Shown in pieces: positions 24,176 through 34,687 of a DNA stretch of 64,000 bases. How positions within the stretch are numbered: position 1 is the first letter of the stretch; every line of letters begins with the position of its first letter. The translations under genes were made by a program, and so were the position numbers. The DNA lies in NCBI GenBank assembly GCA_013368325.1, contig JAACJK010000121.1, forward strand, positions 1 through 64,000, given 5' to 3'. The notes beneath the pieces are model-generated. The model was not told the origin of the DNA, searched no databases, and saw only the letters and a list, made by a program, of their open reading frames with translations. This stretch comes from Ephemerocybe angulata. Taxonomy: Eukaryota; Basidiomycota; Agaricomycetes; Agaricales; Psathyrellaceae.

Positions 24176-27100
24176 TCTGGAGCCCACCGCGAGGGGTTTA
24201 TCTATCGTAATCCCCTTTTCCCGCAAACCGCGAGGAACGAACTCGTACCCGAGCCTTCAGACCAAGAGCCTTACAAGAACCCCTAGACCCCGAGAACTTT
24301 TCAAGTTCACCCATCGTCGAGCAATCGAACATCGATTTGTTTGAATCTGTGCACGCGCCTTGCGCCTCTCCAGTCAGACTACGAGCGACCGCTCACAAAC
24401 CGCTCATCGTGAACCTCTGATTTGAGAAACCGATTTGATTCTGAACGCCGGCGCAGCCTTTGTGCTCGCCGGTATCGAGACGCGAGTCACCTCTGAACGA
24501 GCTCCCTTATCCACGGGAATCTCTAATCAAAGCCACCCCCTTCTGCGTTCGAAAGGCGTTGATCCTCATTGAGAATTGAGCAAGTGATATCGTCGTGTCG
24601 GCTGCGCCCGTTGTACCACTCTCATCCAAGGAAGAACTCTCAGAACTCTGAGCGCTAGACCGAGACAAGCGCCGATCGATTCGAGTAAACCCTGCGTAGC
24701 TTCTGCGCTCGCAGGGGTCGAAACACACCTCTGAACGAACCTCCGGTCTACAAGACTCGCAAACATCGCCTCTGTGCTCGAGCCTTTGCTCGCTTAGGGT
24801 CCCTGTTTGTGAATTTTTGGAAGACTGAGGTTATCCTTCTCGTGCCCATCGTACCAAGCGCCTAGCACAGCCAGCTCCTACCGTTCCGCACATCTCCTTT
24901 GATTGCGTTCTGAACTATCTTCACGTAGCCCGCGTGCTCGTGAATATTAATCGAACCTCCGAGATAAGAACCGAGCTCGCTACCTCGCCAGCTTAGACCG
25001 AAGCGAATTGAGAACCATCCCGGGACTCGAGCACACGTCGTGCAAGAGTTCCGAGGAACCCACTGAGCTCACCTGAGCATTAAATCTTTCTAGAGCGAAG
25101 ACCTCGCTTCGAGCACCTCACAGAGAAGCCGTACATCATATTCTAGAGGCCTCGCCTCGACTTGAGCGTTTCGGTTGACTTAGGTGCACGATCTGCACGC
25201 AGCTCGCGAGCCCGTCGAGTCCCCGCCACAAGAATCTTAGAGAGAGGCTCGAGGAAGCGACGACCTCGGTCACTATGTCCTCCTCGAGCCTCGCATTGAG
25301 TCGCACCGTGTATCGAGCCCTACCTCGTATCGAGCATTGCATCGTGCCGTGCATTCCAACTCCGGGGAGCGCAAGGATTTTATTCTGTTGCTCTACCTAC
25401 CCGGTGCTACGGAACACGACTCGAGTGCGCCTCGCAATACCACTGCATCCAGCCCAGAGCCCTACACATCTCCACAACCGAGATATCGTGTTGCGTGCAC
25501 ACAGACACTCGGGCGAGTGTGTACGACATCCGACGTTGTCCACCTTTCGCCCTTGTGACCGCTAAACCGGCGGTAACCTTTGAAACTACCCCGGTGGGGT
25601 ACCCTATCGAGAAACCCTGTGTGGATATGAGCAGAACGTTGAGACACGAAGTGAAGCGTACCAGACGCGCAGAAGCGCACAGAACTCTCATTCCAGAGTC
25701 AAGACCGGCCCTACCAACCCTACCCTCGTCCCCACCCTCCGACGGCTGCGTGTTCGGCGAATTGATTCGTCGTGCAATCGTAGTCGAGGTTGGCGAGATA
25801 CGAGAAGTCCTGAGGCGCCTATAAACGTCCTGATTTTGAGAAGACATTCGAGATCGAGATCTGTTCGAAAGAACGGTCAGCTCTAAGATACAAACCGAAA
25901 GAGTACGCACCTAGGAACGCGTACCTCGAATTTGAATCGGAATGAGAGTTCCGGAAAAGAGCGTCGACGCCGACTTGGTCAGACGCGCGAGATATGAGCA
26001 CCAGGCTTCGTGTAAATCGAATCGAACTCGTTAAACAGACGCACCTTGCGCTATGCTGGCATCGCAGTCCCCACGTACATTGCACGTCGTCGTTGTTGCT
26101 GCGGTTACCGTGATATTGAGAACCCTGGAAAGGGTATGACTATATGAGTAACCCTCATCAGCGATTTCTTTCGTTGAAAAGAAGAGCGAGATCAGCCAAT
26201 GGTACGCACCAGAAAGCCAGCATTTTCGCGGGCGCGACCCATGCCTGTGAAGTGGAGGAATCGAGTCTTGTGCTCGATGAATCATGGAGGATTGGATACC
26301 GATTGTTCGTACTGGGGACATGCATGTCAAAGTGCCGCCCTGCGAGATTACTATGAGCCAGAATCAGAAAGACCAAGTGAACCGAATCGATCGAGAGAAA
26401 GAGACGCACCTGATGAGATGCGAAGCGCGCGGGTAATCCCCGTCCTCCCAACCTTTCAGAACTGTCCTCCATTTCCACGTGGTTGACTACACCTCGCATT
26501 GAGTTCACCCAGTCCCTCGAAAGCGTTTAAACTTTCTGCGCGCGACCGCGTTGTATGAGACCCGCCCTGTGTGCCTTAGAAACAGAGAATCGAGACACAA
26601 GAAACAAACCGAGAGTGGGGAGACCCGTAGCCTTCCCTACGCCTCTATTCATCGTACAGATGTGTCGAAGAACTTCGAAGAACTTCAGTAGACCGAAAGC
26701 GGCCTTCGCCGACCGAATACCTCGCTATGCCCACCCCACAAGGTCAGCACGTTCGGTGCAAAGGCAAATCGCCTGACCTTGACGTGCTGAGTGCATCGGG
26801 ACACCCGGCGTTTCACTCGCACTGCGCGATCCCGAAAACTCTGCGAGAAATCGAGTTAGCAAAAGGCTCGCTTAGCTTTGAGACGTACAGAGCGTCGGGA
26901 AGCCATGGCACATGCCTAGGCACCCAAACATCCTCTGAACGGCCTTGCATCCTTTGGGAGACCCCCAAAAGCGAGCAGCAACTCGCACCGAGTCACGGAG
27001 ACCCACTGAGCCCGTACGCGAGTTGAACCAACAATCCTTCGACCACTAGTGATCACCACGGGTCGCGCGACCCGCACGGGTTCGCGGGTTGTACCCCGTG

Positions 27101-28446
27101 GGGTGCGGGTGCGGGTGGGCATTCCCCAACCCGTCCCCTACAAAACAAGCCCAAGAACGTCCAGATCGGATGAGAACTGGCCGAGATATGGCCCATTTAT
27201 GTGCTAGGACATAAATGAACCATATCTCAGCCAAATCTCGTCCGACTTGGCTGTTTTTGGGTTCGTTTTGGCGGGTAAACCCGCGGTTTCGCGGGTAGGG
27301 TTGGCCCGGGTGCGGGTGCGGGTTGCTGCGCCGTGACCCGGGGTCAACCCGTGGTGATCACTATCGACCACCGTGTCGCGCTCATCGAGTTTTCGAGAAA
27401 CAACCTTTGAGAAATCGATTTAGCAAAGTCCAAAGAGCACTGTGAGACTTACCGAGATCTGGGAGACGCCTAGTCGCAAGCCTACGTACCCCTCCATGCG
27501 CGTAACGCGCGAAGACCCCATCGTGACCTCAGCTTCACTTCCAAGCCGAGACTTTGAGAACTCGCGTGAAGCGAGAAGGACGAGCCGCGATTGCCTATGA
27601 CGCAAGTCCAGGATTAGCGGCCAGCCGAACGACAACTTTGAGAGGTTTAACCCACCTCGAAAACCCCATTGCACCCAGTGCGGCGGCGAACTCCACGCTG
27701 CCTGTGCCCGAGGAATCGAAACGAGACCCTTGCACGTGGAGACCAGCCCTCGTTCTCCCGCCTCGCCGCTCCTGAGACCCCTCAGCACCTGTGGAAGGAG
27801 ATCGAGGTGATACGCACCTCGATTCGCCTCTACGCCCCGAGAACCCATTACGACGCCGTGGACGGCGAAGATTTTCGTTTGGGGGAGAGAGACCGCAACA
27901 ATTTCGCGCGTGAAGACGATGTCGCTGAGAAAAATCGAGATATGAATTCAGACGACGAGATAGAGTGCAAGGGGCATACCCGTGCACCTTCGCGCTTCCC
28001 CAACTCCCAGACTTCCCTACCATCCCTGGACCTCTGAGCCCGTTCCGGACCTTCGCATAGTCGAGCAGGCGCACTGCACTTGACGGTGTATCGAAGCTGA
28101 GAAGCTCCGTGCTGCCTGGGTCGGAGAACGTCGAGACGAAATTCCTGCATATCGAATGATCGAGACTAGATCGAGCAAGAACGACTATGAGCCACGCAAG
28201 GCACCGTGAACCACGAGCCAAGACTCACCGGAATGTCTGTGCAACACTGTCTTTGTGACTCTGTTCGCGCGAGGCTACCCCGTTCAGCTCCTTCGTGAGC
28301 TTCACGACTATGAGACGTACTCCGATGGTGGCCTGGGTATACCCCAAGTCAGCTAAGGATGCGGCTATGAGACAACGTACCTGCAGAGACACCCGAGCGC
28401 AGATAAGCGCTCGCGTCGATGATGATGGCAGAGATCAAGATGCGGA
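24176..28446 (-). other. 4.3-kb region without long ORFs but with minus-strand intron signals
   Basis: Bounded by the two 61-bp repeat copies. Open frames are short and of poor composition. On the minus strand several intervals look like real introns, for example 25924-25861 (GTACGC, branch GCTGAC, ACAG; 64 nt) and 28380-28333 (GTACGT, AGCTGAC, CCCAG; 48 nt). Recurrent phrases such as CTCTGAACG and TTGAGAA point to degenerate repeated modules. It contains the fold-back MITE at 27049. I cannot assign a product. Confidence 0.45.
27049..27361. mobile_element. Fold-back MITE with TA target duplication (Tc1/mariner type)
   Basis: Starts GTGATCACCACGGGT and ends with its exact reverse complement, flanked on both sides by TA. 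The two halves stay similar inwards almost to the middle, where GAGATATGG(C/T)(C/T)CATTTATGT pairs with ACATAAATGAACCATATCTC around a short loop, so the whole 313-bp element can fold into one hairpin. No coding capacity. TA duplication plus terminal inverted repeats is the signature of Stowaway-like elements mobilised by Tc1/mariner transposases; no such transposase is in the window. Confidence 0.85.
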
Positions 28447-28746
28447 TCCGTGTGTTGGTGTGTTGGTGTGTGTGCGTTTTCCGCGCAAACCAGCACTTTC
28501 CTCATCACCGGTCTTTTCAATCTCGGCGACGAAATGATCAACTGTATGCTGGCACAATTCCTTACGCTCGTTTGCAGTGGAAGCTCGATAGGTGTCCCTC
28601 CGCTCCTCGAGGTAGGCAAGCTGGTACACCGTAAATCGGTCGTCAAGTCGTTTTGCCGGCTTTTCCTCTTCCACCGTTGGGCCGCCTTCTGGAGAATCTA
28701 CCGCTGACATGGGGGCGCCGCCTTCGGGAGAATCAAGTGCTGACAT
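28435..28746 (-). CDS. Small hypothetical ORF, possibly the displaced N-terminal exon of the 913-aa gene
   Basis: Starts at MSALDSPEGGAP, which is immediately repeated as MSAVDSPEGGP. The core FTVYQLAYLEERRDTYRAS with a following helix (ELCQHTVDHFVAEIEK) has ordinary composition and resembles the N-terminal helical segment I associate with the protein family of the 23.3-kb gene. The reading frame then enters the 61-bp repeat and stops at 28435, encoding a junk-like HTNTPTHG tail. Either the exon is spliced at a donor near 28513 (GTGATG) or 28499 (GTTTGC), or the gene is broken here. Divergent from the gene at 29054. Function unknown. Confidence 0.45.
   Translation of the reverse strand: MSALDSPEGGAPMSAVDSPEGGPTVEEEKPAKRLDDRFTVYQLAYLEERRDTYRASTANERKELCQHTVDHFVAEIEKTGDEESAGLRGKRTHTNTPTHGSAS
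28447..28507. repeat. 61-bp direct repeat, copy 2
   Basis: Identical to 24115-24175. It begins on the minus strand exactly one base after the codons for EIEKTG, next to a possible splice donor. Confidence 0.95.
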
Positions 28747-28791
28747 AGGGAGAGGGGAGAGGGATCTCGGTGAGGAGGAGTCGGTTGGTGC

Positions 28792-28950
28792 GAGGCAAGT
28801 AGATTGGCGAAGTCGGCGATTTATGGAAGAGAGAGCGATCACGCTGTTGGGTAGTTGGTCTGAGGCAAGTAGGTTGGCGAAGTCGGTGATTTATGGAATG
28901 TAAAGGGATCTCGCTGGGAAGTTAACTGGCGAAAAACACGATTTATGGAA
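28792..28950. repeat. Two and a half promoter-region repeats
   Basis: A 37-bp phrase beginning GAGGCAAGTAG and ending GATTTATGGAA occurs at 28792-28828 and 28862-28898, with a shortened third copy at 28929-28950. They sit between divergent start codons and upstream of a TATA box, so they could be regulatory sites. Confidence 0.8.
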
Positions 28951-28967
28951 GGGAGACCAAGGACGGG

Positions 28968-28975
28968 TATAAATA
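28968..28975 (+). promoter_or_regulatory. TATA box of the gene at 29054
   Basis: TATAAATA within GGGTATAAATACCCCC, 79 bp before the start codon, so transcription would start near 29000. The flanks make it a short palindrome. Confidence 0.65.
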
Positions 28976-29053
28976 CCCCCCAAGCTATAGGTAGGTCTGT
29001 ATCTTCAGAATATCCAGCTCATCTCTAACCCACACATCTATCCCATCACCTAT

Positions 29054-29452
29054 ATGCCTCCCAAAGTCGGGTTTGACCGACGCGGCTTCACTGTTTCCGA
29101 TCTCGTGGTCCGAAAGACAAAACGGGGCGATAAATTGAAACTTGTTCCTTCCAGCCGTGCCCGACTCTCTTCCTTCATTCCCAAACCAACCAAGTCCGAC
29201 CATGTGGCGGTAAAGAAGCCGAAGACAGAAGACTACGATCCCGATATGCACAGGATGGAACCAGAATACGGCGCACCGGACAGCGAAAGCGGAGACGATC
29301 ATCCAGAAGGACTTTCAGGAGACTTCCCTCAGTCATCGGCACAGGACCCGAAGCAGGAGTACAAGGAGGATCTACTTGTGGGAAGTGGACCGTCGCTGCG
29401 CGCGGCAAAATCCGAGGCCATTCCTGGTCATGATTTTGCAGCGATGCAGTGA
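29054..29452 (+). CDS. 132-aa hypothetical protein
   Basis: Single open frame starting MPPKVGFDRRGFTVSDLVV. The first 50 residues are basic and hydrophobic mixed; the rest is hydrophilic with many Pro, Ser, Glu and Lys. It has a good TATA box and a divergent partner at 28746. A GTGACG donor near the stop codon could extend it into further exons, which I could not trace. No family recognised. The early-gene-like compact promoter and the basic N-terminus are the only clues. Confidence 0.5.
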   Translation: MPPKVGFDRRGFTVSDLVVRKTKRGDKLKLVPSSRARLSSFIPKPTKSDHVAVKKPKTEDYDPDMHRMEPEYGAPDSESGDDHPEGLSGDFPQSSAQDPKQEYKEDLLVGSGPSLRAAKSEAIPGHDFAAMQ

Positions 29453-29899
29453 CGGTGACGCCTGATTTTCACCCAGCCGAAAATTCCTCCAAAGGTCTGT
29501 CTTCATTTAGGCCATCAGCGAATCCAAAGCATGGACGAGATGGGGAGAGGTCTTGTGCAGGAATACTGGTTGAGAAAACGGGTCCACGGTCCCTTGACTG
29601 GGCGCTGCGTCGCAGACCTGCAGAGATGCCGTGGGTGTAGCTGCGATAGCGAATCATTGGAAAATCATCAACTTACATTTGTAACTTCTCATCCAACACA
29701 AGCCCTTCAGGTTCTGGACCTGTTGCGCACAAGGTAAAGTGCTTCCAGCCAGCTTCCAGCGAGCCCAAAGACCTGCGAAGATTTGTGGGTCAGGGCCTCG
29801 ATGACTCGCAAGTGAGCACAGAGCACAATAACAAGGCTCTGTTGTTACGTGTAAAAAGTGAAGAAACAACATAAATGAAAGAGAAAAGTAAACAATCAG
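29453..29899. other. Non-coding stretch, nothing recognised
   Basis: Short frames only, AT-richer near 29650-29900. No RNA gene or repeat seen. Confidence 0.35.
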
Positions 29900-32800
29900 A
29901 CACTGCACTTGACAAGGCCCGTGGGCAGGGGCGATGTCATTGCACAGTGGGCGCCCTCGGATGTCGCGAGTTTCTTGAAGATCTGGAATGACAGTATAAG
30001 CAACGCGCGCGCAGAGCAGGGGAGTAGAACGCGCACCTGGACATAGACAGCCGAGTTAACTCGGATGCCATGATCTGAAAGCTTGACCTCTTATCCGGGA
30101 TGTGCCTTTGAGTCGTCAATCCTAGTGAGATACGTCGCTGTTACATTAGAATGCAAGTCAAGAAAACAACTCACCGGTGTGCCCTCCACCTCTGATACCC
30201 CACACCCTCGAGATCTCGCACACCGGGGCCAAGACATACCCACAAACAAAGTGTATTGCATGCATATTTAATACATTCGGAATGACTACGCGAGTTGACG
30301 ACTACTTATGTCCTGCTAGTCGTCGCATCTTGCCCGTGCAGCCGTGCACCCATCTCCGTAGCAGCGGTGGCCTCGCTGATGTGCTCGCCCCATCTTTGGT
30401 GCTCCACCCTACGCGCAGACCTCGATACCGGCGGTCTCGGAACTCGCAGTTGCGCGAGGTGCAGCTCGTGTCGGTAGGTACGTTGTGGGGGACGGCGTTC
30501 GGGACGATGGCGGTCCTGGCCAGACGGCCGATGCACTCGTGTTTGAGCGTGTGCGTTTGCCGGCAATTGGGGTTTGGGAGCGGGCGGACGAAGAGATGGG
30601 CGTTGGGCGTAAGGCGGTCGGAAGGTCTGGCTAGCAAAACAAAGACTCACTTTTCATTCAGTTCTGGATGTCCAGGTGCTCGCATATGCGCGAGGTGCCG
30701 CTCGTGTCGTGCAGCGTGCCAAAACGACCTATTTCCGGGTGAAGGTGAGTGAATCGACGCGTTGGGCATACGTGTGTTCGTCGTTGCGAGTGGGTGCGCA
30801 AGGAGATGACCGACTCATGTTTGTGTGTGCGATGGATGATCAAGTGCGTTGCGATCGGTGTTCTGGTTGCGAGTGGGCGGGCGAGGAGTTGCAGTCGGAA
30901 GTTTCTTGCAATCGGGCGCGCCGTTCACTCCAGCGGCGGCGCCGTATCCGGGCTTGTTAGGTGAGTGCTTTCGGCTGAGTTGGCGGGAATGTGTCGATGC
31001 GATGGTGGTGAGGCCTGGGTGTCCATGTGGGCCTCTACGCGGAGCCTCTTCCCTCTGAGCCACCGCTCTTCGTTGAATCCTGGCCATCTCGGTGCTCGCA
31101 GTTGCGCTGGGTATGGTTCGTGTCATGAGGCGCAGCGCAACGAGGAAGGCCGGGTGCCTGCAATGGAGATTCCAATCAAAGCTGAGTGACTAGACGGTGA
31201 CAACAGCAAGCCGCACTCACCTGTTACAACGGCTTGAACGTGGTCTTGCGTCGGGCTACGAGTCTACGATCGTACAACAGGTCAGTCATTTGTCTCCCAA
31301 TTAATGTAAAGTCCATTTGCTCACCTTTAGCACAGACGCCAATAGCTACACCAATGTTCAGCTAAAACTCGACGCGCAAGTCGATCGAGGTCTTTCATAC
31401 ACTACCATGCGATACCCTCGCCGCTCTGACGAGGCATCAGCACACGACGGCGAAAGCAGCAAGTTGCACTCACCTTGGTACAACGACTCGAACGTGGCCA
31501 ACGAGGTTGTAGGCTAGTGGCTGGGATGCAAGGCTTGGCTGAACTAGAGTGGAGGAGATGCGAAAGGTCAGTCACTCATGTAGAAGTTGATATAAGATTG
31601 ATTTACTTACGAATCACCAGAACGTCGACGAGGTCGCGATTCGACGTATCGGACTGGAATCGGCATGCACACTGCACTCAGGTTAGCCTTTATCGCGTCG
31701 AGTGAGGGCCCGGTTGGCTCACCTTGAATAGACCTCAGCTCAGTGAATTAGTGGGTAGTGCGTAGGCCGCCGTCGATGCTGATGCACGTACGTGCGCTGT
31801 TGTCGCCGATGTCGAGGGCTTGCTGACGTTCCTTGTGAATAGGATGGGTGGTCAAAGTCAGAGGGAGTCTGTTAACGAAGGTGAGTTCTTTTCGTTCGCA
31901 TTGGGAGGGTACTGGTGACTGACCGTTATTTTTGTAGCAGCTACCTCCTCTCTTTCACCACCACCACCTTCTTCGCCTTCGCCTACGCCTCCATTGCCGT
32001 TGCTTCGGGTCGTCATCGACGGCTGCCTTTCTCTTCGGGGTGTCGGGAGGTCATCGAGATCGGTCAGGACGAGCTCGTTGACTGGCGGCTAGACCGTCGT
32101 CGTCGTCGAGGGCCTGCTGGCGATCCCGGGACTTGGGGCAGAGCGAAGGGTGAGTGTAAGTCGGCTGGTCGGAGCCGCGTGCTGATGGTATTGGCAGGAC
32201 TTTTGGGTGTCTGGAGGCGAAGCCACGCGCGTCTGTTCGTGGCTTTGGGTGCAGGGCGACCTCGAGGGACCGCGAGGTGAGTATATGGCTTGATCGAGTC
32301 GGTCTTTGCGGCCAACGGATTCTTCAAGACTTTGGAGGCGTCGGCAGGTGCCTATGACCTCGATCTCGTGTGCGCTGGTTGTGGTTGTCCATGTCCCGGC
32401 GCATGGAGAATGTCGGCCGTGGGACAACCGTGGGGTGGACAAGCGGTCTGCGAGATAAGGTGAATTTCGTTTTGCTTGTGCGACACCGACAATCGTCGAG
32501 ATCGGACTAACCTGTGCAATTGTCTAGAGAAAGCATCATGCGAATCATAGGCTTTCTGAATGGTATGTTAGCTTGTGTTTACTTCAGTCGCAAATGCTGA
32601 AGCACCTCCAAGACGTCCCGCAGGCCTGACATTGGAATAGTGATCTGGCGTACGGGTGGGATTGTAGAACGATGGTGAGTGCCGTGCTCCGATACTTTTG
32701 CGCTGTCGATGTTCAGGTCCTGCTGCAGCCCGCGGTGATCCTTTCATTGCACAGGTGGCGAATGGTATCAGACCATATCGCCAAGTAAGAAGTTATAACA

Positions 32801-33543
32801 CACCATTAAGCCTAGATGCATGCGCTCGCTTTGCCATTCGAGATCCCGGGACCCCTGGGTGCGCGATGTTGGCGGCCCTTTCGTTGGTCGCTCGCCGGAA
32901 CGTTGTTCCTCGCCGATAGCGGTGTTGGAGCGGCGGCATGTCGAGAACGTCGAAGAGGAGCGGGGTGCCTGGCGGATGTGTGGTAAGTCTTCCACGTCCT
33001 TGTTTTGGTGTTTGGCAGGGTGTTGTATGCGGGAGTCATCGACGTCGAGGTGCGTTCGCCGTCGTCGTCGGCGTTTTGGCTCGGGCTTCAGGGTGTCTCT
33101 AGCCGGTCGTCGTCATCGTCGTGCTCCAGGACGGGCAGGTACGCCGGTCGTCGCATGGCGCCGAGCTCGTGTTGGCTGACGCACACTCTTTCGTCTCACA
33201 GGATGGGTGCTCGTCGTCGTTCGTGATGGTGAGGCCAAAACATTGGAGAGTGCTGGAGGTTTGGAGGTCGGGTACGCGGTAAGTCTCCGACGTTTCTGGT
33301 GCGTGCTGTGCATCTTTGACGGTGCTCTGGCAGGGTGCTTGTTAGGGGAGAGTCGAGGGGGAGGTACGTTCGTCGCCGTCGTCGTCGGTTTGGTTCGAGA
33401 GATCGTGCGTGTAGCGCATGGCCGGGGACGTGCGCAGGTGGTGGAGAGGGCGAGGGATACTCACGGCTTGATGCGCCAGGCGTCTTACGGTCTAACCGAA
33501 AGGTGAGTAGACGCGCAGAGTTTTTAGAAAAGAGATACTGACC
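29900..33543 (+). other. Array of canonical introns and micro-exons (array 1)
   Basis: No long coding frame, but clear fungal introns follow each other. Examples of donor-branch-acceptor sets: GTCAGTCATTTG...GCTCACCTTTAG ending before 31331, GTCAGTCACTC...CACCAG before 31621, GTTAGCC...CTCACCTTGAATAG before 31731, GTGAGTTC...GACTGACC...GTAG before 31938. The pieces between are roughly 40-250 nt. Modules recur: GTGCTCGCAGTTGCGCGAG or close variants near 30441, 30675 and 31091, and GGCAGGGTG...CGTCGTCGTCGG near 33017 and 33329. The modules are shared with the arrays at 48-51 and 59-62 kb. Could be a multi-exon non-coding RNA or a very fast-evolving gene. Confidence 0.5.
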
Positions 33544-33659
33544 TTGTGCATGGACGACTCGCGTAGTCGTCCACCATCCTCCTCGTCGCCCCTCTTTCAT
33601 CGCCCCTCCGCCCCTTCAGCACCCATCCTCCTCGACTCCCTCCTACATCCCTTTCCTCC

Positions 33660-33870
33660 GGCATCGGCTTCACCTCCACCCCCAGTAACACCCTCAAAGT
33701 CATCCACCACGAACACATCATCGGCTACCCCGACCGCTTCGTCGACCGCGACGCCGGCATCCTCTACATCCTCATAAAACACTGCGGCGGCGGGATCTCT
33801 CCTCCGCCAATAAACAGGCCGCCAAGACCTTAGACCAGGTCGCCTTGCTTTCGTCGTCATGGTGTTAACG
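33660..33870 (+). pseudogene. Relic of a NIMA-type Ser/Thr protein kinase
   Basis: One frame reads KVIHHEHIIGYPDRF then VDRDAGILYILIKHCGGG, which corresponds to subdomains III-V of NIMA/KIN3-like kinases, where the family has an invariant-looking hydrophobic run followed by EYCGGGDL. Right after CGGG the expected DLSS and QAAK continue in another frame (a one-base shift near 33795), then a stop follows. The glycine loop, the catalytic loop and the DFG region are absent. A short, broken piece of a host gene at the end of a micro-exon array. The identification is by motif memory. Confidence 0.6.
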
Positions 33871-34687
33871 TTACGGCGCGCAAGCGCGCTTCTGCGCACG
33901 GTAAGTCAGTTGGTATACGCCATAGCCTTGAGTAGTGACACACCCTTGGACCTAGAATCACCGTCTGCGCCGCAGTGCCGTCCATGGTCGCCCCTGCATT
34001 CCACCATGTTCAGGTTGTGCGAGTGTGGTGCGATTGCGCGCGGTGGCGGATGGGGCCAAGGGGGAAGCGGAGGAAAACGGTCGCCAACAGTAGCTAATCG
34101 CACTTGCAAGTTGCAAGATGAGGGAGCGCGCTATCTACGCTCTGTAGACGTGCTAGAATAAGGAATCGACTTAACAAACTGAGAGAGGGCTCGCGATTGG
34201 ATGCGGCATGGTGGGGGGAAGAGAGAGGATGTGTCACGGGCAACCTTCATCAAGATGAACAAACATCGATTCGACACGCAAATTTTCGGCTGGCCGACAA
34301 TGCGGCGTCGGTGCAACCAAGCTTCAGAGAATTGCTTGGGTTTGCTGGGCAATATAGGATGGCTGTATATAGTGAAAATGATATTGTATTGCAACCGAAT
34401 ATGCGGGATAATAAGATGAGTTATTGAGAAAATAAAAATGGCCGCACTGGTGCTTGAACCCCGAAGCTCTTGGGACTTGTGTCTTGGCACCCATGTGACT
34501 TAGAGGTCACGTTGCTTTATTTCCGGAAATTGCTTGGCGCTTTTTCCGCCGCGGAAAGTACCCGATTCCATAAATGGCCTCGGAATTCAGTAGACATTCG
34601 GGAAAAACCAGCCAGGGAAATGTGGGTTGTCAGTTGCTCTTTTAGGTGGACTCTCCATTAATTCATTCCTAGACTACGCACGAATAC
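33871..34687. other. Intergenic region upstream of the KDZ gene
   Basis: Probably contains the left end of the KDZ element, but I found no terminal inverted repeat matching sequence beyond 47.9 kb. A hairpin GTGAC/GTCAC sits at 34495-34513. The AT-rich part at 34370-34440 has no gene. Confidence 0.35.

Noticed and set aside
34440..34520. tRNA- or SINE-like look (GGGGTTCAAGCACC on the minus strand, followed by TTTTT)
   Set aside because: Resembles a B box and a Pol III terminator, but the bases around it do not form a T-stem and no A box fits.
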